Numbered from the stretch's first letter, positions 1 to 11,291 are shown. The stretch is DNA of 64,000 bases from Kaistia defluvii (GCF_026343955.1 NZ_JAPKNI010000001.1:310001-374000), one strand, 5' to 3'. The notes: a model not told the origin generated them from the letters alone. Made by a program: numbers and translations.

Positions 1-1
1 G

Positions 2-808
<807 letters not shown>

Positions 809-836
809 TCGCCGGGATCCGGTCCTGACCTCCTGC

Positions 837-870
837 AAAAGGGCGGCTCGCGAGAGCGGCCCTTTTGTTT
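837..870 (+). terminator. Intrinsic terminator of rpoD
   Basis: A 13-position stem with one mismatch (arms 837-849 and 854-866, loop GCGA) flanked by AAAA/TTTT and followed by GTTTT. It lies 28 bases after the rpoD stop and just before the next start codon. Confidence 0.85.
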
Positions 871-874
871 TAGG

Positions 875-1474
875 ATGGCCGCCATGAACGTCCGCACCCT
901 GATCGAAAATGCCGGCCTCCCCCGCCGTCGCTTCACGGTGAAGGAAGTCGAGCGCATGAGCGAGGTCGGGCTGCTGCGTGCGGAGGAACGGGTCGAGCTG
1001 ATCGGGGGCGAGCTCATTCCGATGAATCCCAAGGGCAACCGGCACGAACTGCTGAAGGCCGCTCTGTTGAAGCGATGGTACAGGGCGACGCCCGACCATA
1101 TTCTGCTCATCCCGGAAACGACCTTCCGCCTTGCGCTCGATACCTATCTCGAGCCCGACGTCGTGCTGTTCGAGCGGGCGATCGGCATAGGCCGGCTCGA
1201 TGGCGATACCGCGCTGCTCGCCGTCGAGATATCCGACAGTTCGCTCGGCTTCGACCTTGGCCCGAAGGCGCTCGTCTATGCGCTTTTCGGCATTCGCGAG
1301 CTCTGGGTGATCGACGCGACCACCGGCACGATCCATGTCCACCGGGAGCCGGTCGACGGGCGCTATCAGGCGATCACGCCGTGGACGGCCGAGGACCTCG
1401 TCGTGCCCGCCTTCGCGCCGGTCGAGTTCGCACTGCGCCTCGCCGATCTCGACCTCGGCGACGGATCGGGCTAA
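875..1474 (+). CDS. Uma2 family (DUF820) restriction-endonuclease-fold protein
   Basis: The 199-residue product has the Uma2/DUF820 layout: a start like the family consensus (FTVKEVERMSEVGLL), the RVELIGGELI strand, then the PD-(D/E)xK-like core with EPDVVLF, VEISDSSLGFDLGPK and GIRELWVID. The acidic residues and the lysine of the nuclease-like site are all present. Uma2 proteins are abundant in cyanobacteria and scattered in rhizobia; their cellular role is not established and nuclease activity is inferred from the fold. ATG codons at 875 and 884 are both possible and neither has a strong ribosome site. It lies directly after the rpoD terminator, so it probably has its own promoter or relies on read-through. 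Confidence 0.85.
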   Translation: MAAMNVRTLIENAGLPRRRFTVKEVERMSEVGLLRAEERVELIGGELIPMNPKGNRHELLKAALLKRWYRATPDHILLIPETTFRLALDTYLEPDVVLFERAIGIGRLDGDTALLAVEISDSSLGFDLGPKALVYALFGIRELWVIDATTGTIHVHREPVDGRYQAITPWTAEDLVVPAFAPVEFALRLADLDLGDGSG

Positions 1475-1510
1475 GGCTCGGACACGGACATCAATCGAAA
1501 AGGGCAATCC

Positions 1511-1801
1511 ATGTCGTTCCTGAAGAAGCTGTTCGGCGGCGGTGGCGGCTCGGACGCAGCCGAGCCCAAGGGCGAGGCGACCGAATACAAGGGCTACAAC
1601 ATCCGCCCTGCCCCCTATTCCGAGGGCGGCCAGTACAAGACCGCCGGCTTTATCGAGAAGACGATCGACGGCGTGGAGAAGTCGTACCGCTTCGTCCGCG
1701 TCGACTCGCATACGAGCCGCGACGCGGCGGCCGACTTCGCTGTCATCAAGGGCAAGCAGATCATCGACGAGCAGGGCGACCGGATCTTCGACACGAACTG
1801 A
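1511..1801 (+). CDS. HlyU family protein
   Basis: A 96-residue soluble protein matching the HlyU family (PF10115) of alphaproteobacteria: N-terminal MSFLKKLFGG followed by a glycine run, YKGYNIRPAPYSEGGQYKTAG, IEKTIDGVEKSYRFVRVDSH, and the C-terminal KQIIDEQGDRIF. The family is named from annotation as a transcriptional activator, but these short rhizobial members carry no recognisable helix-turn-helix and their function is unknown; the regulator label should not be taken literally. The start is fixed by the conserved MSFLKKLFG beginning and an AAAGGG-like sequence ten bases upstream. It ends ahead of a strong bidirectional terminator and faces the convergent DUF6600 gene. Confidence 0.85.
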   Translation: MSFLKKLFGGGGGSDAAEPKGEATEYKGYNIRPAPYSEGGQYKTAGFIEKTIDGVEKSYRFVRVDSHTSRDAAADFAVIKGKQIIDEQGDRIFDTN

Positions 1802-1866
1802 TCCGCCGCGCAGGATCCTCCGGAATTCGCCGGTGCGATCCTGGAATCCAAAGACCCCGGCATGAA

Positions 1867-1896
1867 AAAGCCGGCCGCGGTGACGCGGCCGGCTTT
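1867..1896. terminator. Bidirectional intrinsic terminator between convergent genes
   Basis: Perfect 13-bp stem (1867-1879 with 1884-1896, loop GTGA) with T-rich tails on both strands (TTTCTT rightwards, TTTTTC leftwards). It separates the HlyU-like gene from the 3' end of the DUF6600 gene. Confidence 0.9.
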
Positions 1897-1918
1897 CTTG
1901 TTTGCAAGGTAGGCGACG

Positions 1919-4162
1919 CTACTGGGCGCAGCTGCCATCGGGCTGGACGGCAGCCTCGGGGCACTCGCCACCGCGCTCCGGACGCTCGCGGCGCTCGGGC
2001 TGGCGCTGCTCCTGCTGCTGCGGCTCAGGCTGGGCCGGCTGTTCCGCCTGCGGCTCGCGCTGGCGGCGCGGACGCTCGGCCTGGGGCTCAGGCTGCGGCT
2101 GCTCGCGCTGCTGCTCCTGCTGGGGCTGCGGCTCCTGCTGGGGCTGCTCCTGCCGCTGCTGGCGACGCTGGCGCGGCGCTTCCTCAGGCTGGGCCGGCGC
2201 TGCCGGCTCTGCCTGGGGCTCGGCCTGCGGACGCCGGCGGCGCGGACGCTCCGCCGGCTCCGGCTGGGGCTGTGCCTCCGGCTGCGGCTCGGCGGCGGGC
2301 GGCGCGGCTTCCTCGGCCGGCTTGGCCGGGCGTTCGCGACGCGGCTTCTCCGGCTTCGCCTCCGGCTCGGGAGCAGGCTTCACAGGCTCCGGCGCAACCT
2401 CGGGCTTCGGCTCAGGCTTGGCTTCCGGCGCAGGCTGCTCCTCGGCCGGCTTGGCCGGACGCTCGCGGCGCGGCTTCTCCGGCTTGGCCGCCGGCTCCTG
2501 TGACGGCTCGGCGGGAGCCGCTTCCGGCGCGGGCTTCTCGGCCGGCTTCGGCTGCTCGGCGGCCGGTGCCTCGACAGCGGGGGCCGCCTCGGCCGGCTTG
2601 GCCGGACGATCCTTGCGCGGACGCTCACCCTGCGGGGCGTCGCCAGGCTGGCCGGCCGGCTCACCCGGCTGTGCCGCCGCATCGGGTGCCCGATCCGGAC
2701 GGTTCGGCCGCTCGGGCTGGTCCGGATTGACCGGCGGCGGATTGCCGTCGGCCGGCACCTGCGGCTCGGCCGGCTGCGGATTGGCCTCGACCTTCTTCAG
2801 CACGTCCTCGGCCTTGGCGGCGCGTTCCTGGCGGATGCGCTCCTGTTCGGCCTGGCGCTGCTGCGCAGCCTTCTGGGTCGCAGCATCGATCTCGGCCGAA
2901 CGGTCTTCCGCCGCCTTGCGCTGCTTCGCCACCAGATCGGCCTTCTCGGCCCTCAGCTTCTCGATCTCGGCCTGCATGCGATCGCGCTGCTGGGGCTGGT
3001 CGCGATCGCGGCGCAGGTCACGCCGCTCCTCCGGGTTGAGCACGGAGAGCAACGCCGCCGACACGACGCCGGCAATCGCCGCCTTCGGATCGGGCTCGAC
3101 ATACTGATGGATCAGCGTGCGGTCATCCCGCGGCACGTCGCGATCGAAGCGGTCCGGCCGGCGATCGAAGCGCTGGTCGTCGATGCGCGGACGGAACACG
3201 CCGATACGGCCACCCTGATCGTCGTCGAAGATATCGCTCTGGTCGTCGACGAAGACGACTTCGCGGCCCGGGCGATCCCGCCGGCGAACCGGCTCGTTGA
3301 AGTAGCGGCCATCCTCGAACCGGGGCCGGCGCACGTCGCGGGCTTCGCCCAGATAACGGCCGACATCGCGCACCGGGGCTGCCCGACGGCCAATATCGTC
3401 ATCGTCGAAATAGCGGTCGTCGACGAACACCCAGCTCTCGGAAACCGGCGGATCGTAGCGGCGCGGCGCGCCATACTGGTAGCCCGAACGGTCGGGCGCG
3501 ATCGGCGCCCAGCCGACGGCGCCGCCGCCCACGCGGAAGGTCACCCAGGCCGGCGACCAGGTGTCGCCCGGAACCCAGTACCAGCCATAGTCGGGGCTGT
3601 AGTCCCAGCGGCCATAATGATAGGTGGCCCAGCCGAACGGTTCGCTCGACTCCCAGTACCAGCCGTAATCGTCGGTCCAGGTCCAGCGTCCCTCCTGATA
3701 GGGGCGCCAGCCGGCGCCGCGGCGCTTGGGCACGAAGACGTAGCCGTAATCCTCATCCTCGATCCAGCGGCCATAGGGCTGCAGCTGGTCGAAGAAATAG
3801 CCGACGTCACCCGAGGCGCGGCTGGCGCGCGGACGGGACGAGACCGGCTGGGCGCGCGGCCGCGACGGGGCGGCTTGCGCCGGCTTCGGCCGCGGCGCAG
3901 GCGGCACGACGGCCGGACGGGTTTCCGCGACCTTCACCGGCTGCGCTTCGGGCGCGGCCGGGATCTCGCTTTCCGCCGACTGATCATATTCGTCCATGTC
4001 CGTCGTGTCGGAGGGCGGCGCCGAATCGTCGGGAGCCACTGCCGGCGTGTTGGGACGCAGCTCGAGCTTGTAGGGAACATCGACGACGCCGGTGACGACC
4101 GCCGCCCCCGCGACGACGACACCGCCGGCGAGCGCGGCACCAACCAGACCCCAGAGTTTCAT
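1919..4162 (-). CDS. DUF6600 (YXW-repeat) protein with Pro/Glu/Ala-rich tail
   Basis: The start at 4162 is chosen because it gives MKLWGLVGAALAGG, a clean membrane anchor or signal segment (residues 3-24), and is preceded by GGAAGGTG; an upstream in-frame ATG at 4261 adds 33 unlikely residues. Order of regions in the 747-residue product: anchor; Pro/Arg linker; DUF6600 domain of tandem YGxW-type motifs (about 119-225, such as GYFFDQLQPYGRW, TDDYGWYW, SPDYGWYW); Asp/Arg-rich stretch (230-360); a short hydrophobic patch (AIAGVVSAALLSVL); a predicted coiled coil (EIEKLRAEKADLVAK); then about 260 residues dominated by P, E, A, Q, K and R with recurring PRRERPAKPAEE units; finally a two-cysteine end (GECPEAAVQPDGSCAQ). 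Probably an envelope-located protein; function unknown. No operon partner is visible. Confidence 0.75.
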   Translation of the reverse strand: MKLWGLVGAALAGGVVVAGAAVVTGVVDVPYKLELRPNTPAVAPDDSAPPSDTTDMDEYDQSAESEIPAAPEAQPVKVAETRPAVVPPAPRPKPAQAAPSRPRAQPVSSRPRASRASGDVGYFFDQLQPYGRWIEDEDYGYVFVPKRRGAGWRPYQEGRWTWTDDYGWYWESSEPFGWATYHYGRWDYSPDYGWYWVPGDTWSPAWVTFRVGGGAVGWAPIAPDRSGYQYGAPRRYDPPVSESWVFVDDRYFDDDDIGRRAAPVRDVGRYLGEARDVRRPRFEDGRYFNEPVRRRDRPGREVVFVDDQSDIFDDDQGGRIGVFRPRIDDQRFDRRPDRFDRDVPRDDRTLIHQYVEPDPKAAIAGVVSAALLSVLNPEERRDLRRDRDQPQQRDRMQAEIEKLRAEKADLVAKQRKAAEDRSAEIDAATQKAAQQRQAEQERIRQERAAKAEDVLKKVEANPQPAEPQVPADGNPPPVNPDQPERPNRPDRAPDAAAQPGEPAGQPGDAPQGERPRKDRPAKPAEAAPAVEAPAAEQPKPAEKPAPEAAPAEPSQEPAAKPEKPRRERPAKPAEEQPAPEAKPEPKPEVAPEPVKPAPEPEAKPEKPRRERPAKPAEEAAPPAAEPQPEAQPQPEPAERPRRRRPQAEPQAEPAAPAQPEEAPRQRRQQRQEQPQQEPQPQQEQQREQPQPEPQAERPRRQREPQAEQPAQPEPQQQEQRQPERRERPERGGECPEAAVQPDGSCAQ

Positions 4163-4432
4163 ATTCACCTTCCCGTCGTTTCCGGCCGCGATGGGCCGGT
4201 CGAACCGAATCATGCCAATGGACTTGGCGGTCTTGCCGATATCAGCCGGGCAAAGCGGCATGGACGAGGCCCAATCAAGGCCATTTCACCGGTCGACTCG
4301 CCTCATTTCTCCCCTCTCAATCCCGCTTCGCGCCTGAACGTTCCCTGAATGCCGCAGGACATGATGGATTGGCGGCGCGGCGCGGAGATGCGATCCTGCC
4401 CGTTGCGAAGAACGACCGGAGACGCGGGGCGC

Positions 4433-5377
4433 ATGTCAGTGAGACCATCGAGCAGGCCATCGGCATGGGCCACGATTCCAGCGCGAGTGATGCTGCTGGC
4501 CGCCGTGCTTTCGGCGCCGATACTGCCTGCCGTCGCCCTAGCCGACGGCCTGAGGCTGGCGCCCTACAAGGATGCGCTGTTCCAGTACGGTACCGTTCTG
4601 GAGACCCGCGCCAATGGCGATTTTCGTGTCGTCGATTATGACGAGATGCGCGATATCAACGGCCGCGACGAGGTCCCCGAGCGCAAGGCGCAGGGCAAGT
4701 ATGTTTCGCTGAAGACCAAGCGAGTCGAGGACCACCTGACCTACAAGGTCGGTGGCCGCAGCCTGAAATATGTTGGCGCCGGCGCCACCAGGGGCCCGGC
4801 CAGGATGATCGTCCTCTATCTGCACGGCCAGAACGGCACCCGTTTCCAGGGCGCCGACGACTGGACTTTTGGCGGCAATTTCAACCGGGTGAAGAACCTC
4901 ACTGTTGCCGCCGGCGGCGTCTATCTCTCACCCGATTTCAGCGATTTCGAAACGACGGGCACGGCCGAGATCAAGGCGCTGATGCAGGACTACGCGTCCC
5001 GCTCGCCCGGCGCGCCGGTCTTCGTCGCCTGCGGTTCCTATGGCGGCAAGCTGTGCTGGTCGCTGGCGCGTGACCCGGAAGCGGCTTCGATGATCTCGGG
5101 CCTGATCCTTCTCGGCTCGCTCAACGATCCGGGTTTTCTCAAGACGGCGGCAATGAAGCCCGGCGGCCGCAGGATCCCGATCTTTATCGGCCATGGCAGC
5201 CGCGACCCGATCATCGACTGGAAGACGCAGCAAGCGTTCTTCGACAGCGTGCGCAAGAAATCGCCGGGTTACCCGATCCAGTTCGTGCTGTTCCAGAACG
5301 GCAATCACGGCACGCCGATCCGCATGACCGACTGGCGTGAAACCTTGAACTGGATGCTGGCGGCCGGGGAGAAGTAG
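4433..5377 (+). CDS. Secreted alpha/beta hydrolase
   Basis: Starting at 4433 gives a plausible signal peptide (basic head, then VMLLAAVLSAPILPAVALA) and a mature enzyme of roughly 280 residues; in-frame ATGs at 4349 and 4388 are alternatives. Alpha/beta-hydrolase signs are the oxyanion strand LYLHGQNGTR, a nucleophile elbow CGSYGG (first Gly of GxSxG replaced by Cys-Gly), a late acid in GHGSRDPIIDW and the histidine in NGNHGTPIR. The nucleophile Ser, Asp and His are therefore all present in order. The substrate cannot be told; phospholipase/carboxylesterase-like families are the closest in feel. It is divergent from the DUF6600 gene with a shared 270-base promoter region. Confidence 0.75.
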   Translation: MSVRPSSRPSAWATIPARVMLLAAVLSAPILPAVALADGLRLAPYKDALFQYGTVLETRANGDFRVVDYDEMRDINGRDEVPERKAQGKYVSLKTKRVEDHLTYKVGGRSLKYVGAGATRGPARMIVLYLHGQNGTRFQGADDWTFGGNFNRVKNLTVAAGGVYLSPDFSDFETTGTAEIKALMQDYASRSPGAPVFVACGSYGGKLCWSLARDPEAASMISGLILLGSLNDPGFLKTAAMKPGGRRIPIFIGHGSRDPIIDWKTQQAFFDSVRKKSPGYPIQFVLFQNGNHGTPIRMTDWRETLNWMLAAGEK

Positions 5378-5512
5378 CCTTCGCCCCGCGGGATGCCGCC
5401 TTCGGCCATCCCCAGGCAGGTCACCCTGCAAGCCGAGGGAGGCCTGCCGCGAACAGACGGGTCAGGGCTTGCCTGGCCGAGGTTCATGGAGCGCGGCTTT
5501 CAGTCCGACGAC

Positions 5513-6085
5513 CTATCCCGGCGGCTCCCGCCTGGCCGCCCTTTCGTCGGCCGCCAGATGGACCTGGAGCACGGTCTCGACGCGCTCCAGGATCGTGCGC
5601 AGTTCGCCGTTGCGCACCTGCTCGAACTTTTCATGCAGGGCGAGGATCTCGATCTCGGCTTTGAGGTTGACCTCGTAATCGTGCTGCGCCGCCATCCGAT
5701 CCTTCTCGGCCTGGCGGTTCTGCGACATCATGATGACCGGCGCCTGCAGCGCCGCCACCATCGACAGAACCAGATTGAGAAACACGTAGGGATAGGGGTC
5801 AAAGACCCCGTTCCAGCTTACCAGCACCAGCGAGTTCAGCACGACCCAGACGATGATCACCACCGCGAACGTGCCGATAAAGGTCCAGGAGCCGCCAATC
5901 GCGGCCACCCGGTCCGACAGTCGCTCGCCAAAGGTGAGCTGGCTGTCGAACTCCGCGTTGATGTTGCGGGCAACGTGGCTTCGCGTCGCCATTTTCTCCA
6001 GCAGCCGACGATCTCCCGCCGACAGTCCCGAGGGACCGTCGGTCAGCAGGCGTTCACAGAATTCGCGGATCGCCGCATCCGACAT
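5513..6085 (-). CDS. DUF1003 domain membrane protein
   Basis: The 190-residue product matches DUF1003: a soluble N-terminus, two close transmembrane segments ([21 protein letters not shown] and [19 protein letters not shown] regions) joined by a short [10 protein letters not shown] loop, the conserved [10 protein letters not shown], and a long charged helix ([19 protein letters not shown]) at the C-terminus. The function of the family is unknown; proposals include ion transport or membrane stress. It begins six bases after the stop of the zinc-peptidase gene on the same strand, so the two form a two-gene operon. Confidence 0.88.
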   Translation of the reverse strand: MSDAAIREFCERLLTDGPSGLSAGDRRLLEKMATRSHVARNINAEFDSQLTFGERLSDRVAAIGGSWTFIGTFAVVIIVWVVLNSLVLVSWNGVFDPYPYVFLNLVLSMVAALQAPVIMMSQNRQAEKDRMAAQHDYEVNLKAEIEILALHEKFEQVRNGELRTILERVETVLQVHLAADERAARREPPG

Positions 6086-6091
6086 GCTGGA

Positions 6092-7030
6092 TCAGATCGC
6101 GCCCTGGAACGTGTTGCACTGGTTCACGTCACCGGTCTGGTAGCCGCGCTTGAACCATGTGCTGCGTTGCGCCGACGTGCCATGGGTGAAACTTTCCGGC
6201 ACGACGACGCCCTGGGTGCGCTTCTGGATGGCGTCATCGCCGATCTGGGTCGCTGCATTCAGCGCCTCGTCGATGTCGCCCGCCTCCAGCATGCCCTTCT
6301 GGTCGGTGCGGTTGGCCCATACACCGGCATAGCAGTCCGCCTGGAGCTCGACCTTGACGGAGAGCGCATTGGCGTCCGCCTTGTTCATGCTCTGCCGCAT
6401 CTCGTTGAACTTCGGCAGGATGCCCTGCAGATCCTGAACGTGATGGCCGACCTCATGGGCGATCACATAGGCCTGGGCGAAGTCGCCCGGGGCGCCGAAG
6501 CGGCGCTTCAGCTCGTCATAGAAGGCGAGATCGATGTACACCTTCTTGTCGAGCGGGCAATAGAACGGCCCGGAAGCGGCGCTGGCCTGGCCACAGGCCG
6601 AGCGCGTCATGCCGGAGAAGAGCACCAGCGGCGTGGGCGAATAGGTCTCGCCGGCCGATTTGAAAATGTCGGTCCAGACATCCTCGGTGCTGCCCAGCAC
6701 CTTGGAGACGAACTGCTTGCCGGTATCGTTGACGCCCGCCCCGTTCTGGCTGCCGCCCGACGACGGCGCCGGCTGGTAGCCTGCGTCCTCGCTCTGGGTG
6801 AAGCTTCCGCCCCCGCCCGTCACCATCGCCAGCATCTGCAACGGGTTGATGCCGAACACCAGCCAGCCGATGCCGACGAGCACAGCGATCGTCACCAGCG
6901 ATCCGCCCCGCAGCGGGATGCCGCGCCCGCCCCCCATGCCGGCAGGCCGATAGCCGCCGCCAAGGCCGCCCGTTCCCCCGCCGCGTCGATCTTCGACGTT
7001 CTCGCTCTCGCGCTGTCCATCGAGACGCAT
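6092..7030 (-). CDS. ypfJ: Neutral zinc metallopeptidase, YpfJ family
   Basis: The start at 7030 is preferred over 7063 because AGGGAG lies nine bases upstream and the protein then begins [18 protein letters not shown], which is the family's typical opening. The 312-residue product has a Gly/Arg-rich cytoplasmic head, one transmembrane segment ([17 protein letters not shown]), a linker and a periplasmic YpfJ domain (PF04228) with CG..SGPFYCP, the zinc site HEVGHHVQ, the partner [11 protein letters not shown] (third zinc ligand region) and DDAIQK. The substrate is unknown. It precedes DUF1003 in the same operon and is divergent from carB across about 230 bases. Confidence 0.92.
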   Translation of the reverse strand: MRLDGQRESENVEDRRGGGTGGLGGGYRPAGMGGGRGIPLRGGSLVTIAVLVGIGWLVFGINPLQMLAMVTGGGGSFTQSEDAGYQPAPSSGGSQNGAGVNDTGKQFVSKVLGSTEDVWTDIFKSAGETYSPTPLVLFSGMTRSACGQASAASGPFYCPLDKKVYIDLAFYDELKRRFGAPGDFAQAYVIAHEVGHHVQDLQGILPKFNEMRQSMNKADANALSVKVELQADCYAGVWANRTDQKGMLEAGDIDEALNAATQIGDDAIQKRTQGVVVPESFTHGTSAQRSTWFKRGYQTGDVNQCNTFQGAI

Positions 7031-7261
7031 GGACGTTCTCCCTTTTGCCGCGGCCGGAGCCACGCCTTCGATTTTGCTAAACCTAATCCCGCCGGCATGG
7101 CGCCGCCAGTGCCTCTAACGTGTCTGCATCGGAGACAGTTGCCTGCAGGGGTTCCCCCTCCCCGCCTTTTCCCCTATAAGGCCGCTCTAGCCTTACACGC
7201 CCCCTGCTTGACGGCCCGCGCGGATCACCGCGTCGGGTCTTTAGCCACGCGCGAGACGAAA

Positions 7262-10200
7262 TTGCCGAAACGTACAGATATCCAATCGATCCTGATCATC
7301 GGAGCTGGGCCCATCATTATCGGCCAGGCTTGCGAGTTCGATTATTCCGGCACCCAGGCCTGCAAGGCGCTGAAGGATGAAGGGTATCGAATCATCCTCG
7401 TGAACTCGAATCCGGCAACGATCATGACGGATCCGGATCTCGCGCACGCGACCTATATCGAGCCGATCACGCCGGAGATCGTGGCCAAGATCATCGAGAA
7501 GGAGCGTCCCGACGCGCTGCTCCCGACGATGGGCGGCCAGACGGCGCTGAACTGCGCGCTCTCGCTCAAGAAGATGGGCGTGCTCGACAAGTTCAACGTC
7601 GAGATGATCGGCGCCACCGCCGAGGCGATCGACAAGGCCGAGGACCGCGAGCGGTTCCGCGATGCGATGACGAAGATCGGGCTGGAGACGCCGCGTTCGC
7701 GACTCGCCCATTCGCTCACCGAAGCCCTCCCCGCGCTGGAAGAGATCGGCCTGCCGGTCATCATCCGTCCCTCCTTCACGCTGGGCGGCACCGGCGGCGG
7801 CATCGCCTATACGCGCGAAGAGTTCATCGAGATCGTCGAGAGCGGCGTCGATGCCTCGCCGACCGACGAAGTCCTGATCGAGGAATCCGTCCTCGGCTGG
7901 AAGGAATATGAGATGGAGGTTGTCCGCGACAAGAAGGACAACTGCATCATCATCTGCTCGATCGAGAACATCGATCCGATGGGCGTCCACACCGGCGATT
8001 CGATCACGGTCGCGCCGGCGCTGACCCTCACCGACAAGGAATACCAGATCATGCGCGACGCCTCGCTGGCGGTGCTGCGCGAGATCGGCGTCGAGACGGG
8101 CGGCTCCAACGTCCAGTTCGCCGTCAACCCGGCCGATGGCCGGCTGATCGTCATCGAGATGAACCCGCGCGTGTCGCGCTCCTCGGCGCTCGCCTCCAAG
8201 GCGACCGGCTTCCCGATCGCCAAGGTCGCGGCCAAGCTCGCCGTCGGCTACACGCTGGACGAACTCGACAACGACATCACCGGCGGCGCCACGCCGGCCT
8301 CGTTCGAGCCGACGATCGACTATGTCGTCACCAAGATCCCGCGCTTCGCCTTCGAGAAGTTCCCGGGCGCCTCGCCCGTGCTGACCACCGCGATGAAGTC
8401 GGTCGGCGAGGTCATGGCGATCGGCCGCACCTTCCAGGAATCGCTGCAGAAGGCGCTGCGCGGTCTCGAAACCGGCCTTTCCGGCCTCGACGAGATCGAG
8501 ATCCCCGGCCTCGGCCAGGGCGATGACGCCAATGCGATCCGCGCCGCGATCGGCACGCCGACACCCAACCGCCTGCTGCAGGCCGCCCAGGCGATGCGGC
8601 TCGGCATTTCCGTCGATCAGGTGCACGACATCTGCAAGATCGACCCGTGGTTCCTCAAGGAAATCAAGGGCATCATCGATACCGAGCTGAAGATCCGCAC
8701 GCATGGCCTGCCGCAGACGGCGGGCGCGCTGCGCCGGTTGAAGGCGATGGGCTTCTCCGACCAGCGGCTGGCCAACCTGACCGGCAGGCCGGACAGCGAG
8801 GTCAAGGCGCTGCGTACCTCGCTCGGCGTGCATCCGGTCTACAAGCGGATCGACACCTGCGCGGCCGAATTCGCCTCGCCGACGCCCTACATGTATTCCA
8901 CCTACGAGGCGCCCTTCACCGGCGCGCCGGTGAGCGAGGCCGAGCCTTCTGCCGCCAAGAAGGTCATCATCCTCGGCGGCGGTCCCAACCGGATCGGCCA
9001 GGGCATCGAGTTCGACTATTGCTGCTGCCATGCCGCCTTCGCGCTGAAGGATGCCGGCTATGAAGCGATCATGGTCAACTGCAACCCGGAAACCGTCTCG
9101 ACCGACTACGACACGTCGGACCGGCTCTATTTCGAGCCGCTGACGGCCGAGGACGTGCTGGAGATCATCCGCGTCGAACAGTCGAACGGCACGCTGCATG
9201 GCGTCATCGTGCAGTTCGGCGGGCAGACCCCGCTGAAGCTCGCCGCCGCCCTCGAAGAGGCCGGCGTGCCGATCCTCGGCACCTCGCCCGACGCGATCGA
9301 CCTGGCCGAGGACCGCGACCGCTTCTCGAAGCTGCTGAACAAGCTCGGCATCCGCCAGCCCAAGAACGGCATCGCCTATTCGGTCGAGCAGGCCCGCCTG
9401 ATCGTCGCCGATCTCGGCTATCCGCTGGTCGTGCGCCCGTCCTATGTGCTCGGCGGCCGGGCCATGCAGATCATCCGCGACGACGACACGCTGTCGGACT
9501 ACCTGCTCGGCACGCTGCCGGAGCTGGTGCCGGCCGAGGTCAAGGCTCGCTACCCCAACGACAAGACCGGCCAGATCAACACGCTGCTCGGCAAGAACCC
9601 GCTGCTGTTCGACCGCTATCTCTCCGATGCGATCGAGGTCGACGTCGACGCGCTCTCCGACGGCAGGACGGTGTTCGTCGCCGGCATCATGGAGCACATC
9701 GAGGAAGCCGGCATCCATTCGGGCGACAGCGCCTGCTCGCTGCCGCCCCATTCGCTGAGCCCCGAGATGATCGGCGTGCTGGAGGAACAGACCCGCAAGC
9801 TCGCGCTCGCGCTCGAGGTCGGCGGCCTGATGAACGTCCAGTACGCCATCAAGGACGGCGACATCTACGTGCTCGAAGTGAACCCGCGCGCCTCGCGCAC
9901 GGTGCCTTTCGTCGCCAAGACGATCGGCCTGCCGGTCGCCAAGATCGCCGCCCGCGTCATGGCCGGCGAAAGCCTGGAGAGCTTCGACCTCAAGGCGGCC
10001 CGCCGCGACCACATCGCGGTCAAGGAAGCCGTGTTCCCGTTCGCCCGCTTCCCCGGCGTCGACACGCTGCTCGGCCCGGAAATGCGCTCGACCGGCGAGG
10101 TCATGGGCCTCGACTATGACTACGCGGTCGCCTTCGCCAAGAGCCAGCTCGGCGCCGGCAATTCGCTGCCCAAGGCGGGGACCGTGTTCGTGTCGATGCG

Positions 10201-10570
10201 CGATTCGGACAAGGCCGGCATCCTGGAATCGATGTGCCGCCTCGAGGGCCTCGGCTTCAAGATCATCGCGACCAGCGGCACACAGCGCTTCCTGGCCGAG
10301 AACGGCATCGCCTGCTCGAAGATCAACAAGGTCGCCGAGGGCCGCCCGCACATCGTCGACGCGATCAAGAACGGCGACGTGCAGCTGGTGTTCAACACCA
10401 CCGAGGGCGCCCGCGCGCTCGGCGACAGCCGCTCGATGCGTCGCGCCGCCCTGCTCCACAAGGTGCCGTATTACACGACCCTTTCGGGCGCCGTCGCCGC
10501 CTCGCTCGGCATCGAGGCCTATGCGACGGGCACCCTGGAAGTGCGGCCGCTGCAGGCCTATTTCGAGTAG
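7262..10570 (+). CDS. carB: Carbamoyl-phosphate synthase large subunit
   Basis: CarB makes carbamoyl phosphate from bicarbonate, glutamine-derived ammonia and two ATP for pyrimidine and arginine synthesis, together with CarA. The frame is open far upstream, but the family's N-terminus ([17 protein letters not shown]) begins at a TTG at 7262, which gives 1102 residues, the expected length. Both ATP-grasp halves are visible: the first with [17 protein letters not shown] and MGGQTALN, the second with [17 protein letters not shown] and FGGQTPLKL. The C-terminal MGS-like allosteric domain contains [12 protein letters not shown] and ends [11 protein letters not shown]. carA is not in the window, so the subunits are encoded apart. 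It runs in the same direction as greA, with a 238-base gap. Confidence 0.98.
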   Translation: MPKRTDIQSILIIGAGPIIIGQACEFDYSGTQACKALKDEGYRIILVNSNPATIMTDPDLAHATYIEPITPEIVAKIIEKERPDALLPTMGGQTALNCALSLKKMGVLDKFNVEMIGATAEAIDKAEDRERFRDAMTKIGLETPRSRLAHSLTEALPALEEIGLPVIIRPSFTLGGTGGGIAYTREEFIEIVESGVDASPTDEVLIEESVLGWKEYEMEVVRDKKDNCIIICSIENIDPMGVHTGDSITVAPALTLTDKEYQIMRDASLAVLREIGVETGGSNVQFAVNPADGRLIVIEMNPRVSRSSALASKATGFPIAKVAAKLAVGYTLDELDNDITGGATPASFEPTIDYVVTKIPRFAFEKFPGASPVLTTAMKSVGEVMAIGRTFQESLQKALRGLETGLSGLDEIEIPGLGQGDDANAIRAAIGTPTPNRLLQAAQAMRLGISVDQVHDICKIDPWFLKEIKGIIDTELKIRTHGLPQTAGALRRLKAMGFSDQRLANLTGRPDSEVKALRTSLGVHPVYKRIDTCAAEFASPTPYMYSTYEAPFTGAPVSEAEPSAAKKVIILGGGPNRIGQGIEFDYCCCHAAFALKDAGYEAIMVNCNPETVSTDYDTSDRLYFEPLTAEDVLEIIRVEQSNGTLHGVIVQFGGQTPLKLAAALEEAGVPILGTSPDAIDLAEDRDRFSKLLNKLGIRQPKNGIAYSVEQARLIVADLGYPLVVRPSYVLGGRAMQIIRDDDTLSDYLLGTLPELVPAEVKARYPNDKTGQINTLLGKNPLLFDRYLSDAIEVDVDALSDGRTVFVAGIMEHIEEAGIHSGDSACSLPPHSLSPEMIGVLEEQTRKLALALEVGGLMNVQYAIKDGDIYVLEVNPRASRTVPFVAKTIGLPVAKIAARVMAGESLESFDLKAARRDHIAVKEAVFPFARFPGVDTLLGPEMRSTGEVMGLDYDYAVAFAKSQLGAGNSLPKAGTVFVSMRDSDKAGILESMCRLEGLGFKIIATSGTQRFLAENGIACSKINKVAEGRPHIVDAIKNGDVQLVFNTTEGARALGDSRSMRRAALLHKVPYYTTLSGAVAASLGIEAYATGTLEVRPLQAYFE

Positions 10571-10808
10571 GTCCATTTCGCTTGCGGGCCTCCGGTCCGC
10601 CAGCATCCCCCTTGCGCTTGCCGCATTCGTGGACGACACTCGAAGCAGAGTTTGCCTCACAGGCACCCGAAGGATGGAGCGCGGATTTTCTGCGCCGTCT
10701 TCGATTTTGAAGTCAGGCAGCTGGCGCTTTCGGGCACCGGCGCCTGAATTATTGTGCTTCCCCCCTCTCGGGGCGGCGGCCAAGAAGGAAGAAAAGGCCA
10801 GAAAGACC

Positions 10809-11282
10809 ATGGAAAAGGTTCCAATGACCGTTGGCGGTCATGCGGCTCTCGAAGTGGAGCTGAAGCGTCTGACCTCGGAAGAGCGCCCGCGCATCATCGC
10901 GGCGATCTCGGAAGCGCGCGCTCATGGCGACCTCTCCGAGAACGCCGAATATCACTCGGCCAAGGAAGCCCAGAGCCACAATGAGGGCCGCATCGCGGAA
11001 CTCGAGGACAAGCTTTCGCGCGCCGACATCATCGACGTCAGCAAGCTGTCCGGCGACACGATCAAGTTCGGCGCCACGGTGAAGCTGGTCGACGAGGATA
11101 CCGAGGAAGAGAAGACCTATCAGATCGTCGGCGATCTGGAGGCCGACGTCCGGTCGGGCCGCATCTCGATCTCGTCGCCGATCGCCCGTGCCCTGATCGG
11201 CAAGACCGCCGGCGACACGGTCGCCGTCACCGCCCCGGGCGGCGAGCGCTCCTACGAAGTCCTGGAAGTGGCGTTCCGGTAG
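10809..11282 (+). CDS. greA: Transcript cleavage factor GreA
   Basis: GreA rescues backtracked RNA polymerase by stimulating cleavage of the nascent RNA's 3' end. The 157-residue product begins [18 protein letters not shown], has the coiled-coil finger with the catalytic acidic tip ([20 protein letters not shown], the D and E of GDLSENAEY), and ends with the FKBP-like domain ([22 protein letters not shown]). The family N-terminus fixes the ATG at 10809. In other Rhizobiales greA likewise precedes LPS glycosyltransferase genes and the lrp-trxB-lsrB block. A long hairpin follows the stop. Confidence 0.97.
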   Translation: MEKVPMTVGGHAALEVELKRLTSEERPRIIAAISEARAHGDLSENAEYHSAKEAQSHNEGRIAELEDKLSRADIIDVSKLSGDTIKFGATVKLVDEDTEEEKTYQIVGDLEADVRSGRISISSPIARALIGKTAGDTVAVTAPGGERSYEVLEVAFR

Positions 11283-11291
11283 ACAGAAGAT

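Noticed and set aside
2000-2700. Low-complexity region considered as a tandem-repeat or CRISPR-like array
   Set aside because: It is coding DNA for the Pro/Glu/Ala-rich tail; repeats follow codons, vary in length and have no spacers.
3107-4348. 413-codon plus-strand frame opposite the DUF6600 gene
   Set aside because: Mirror of the YXW and Asp/Arg-rich coding sequence; no start signal and no domain.
5393-7261. Upstream extension of the carB frame
   Set aside because: Open by chance across the DUF1003 and YpfJ genes on the other strand; CarB family similarity begins exactly at the TTG at 7262.
7241-10810. 1189-codon minus-strand frame opposite carB
   Set aside because: A long antisense frame caused by high GC and codon bias of carB; the product is Arg/Asp/Ala-rich with no domain. 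carB itself is unquestionable.
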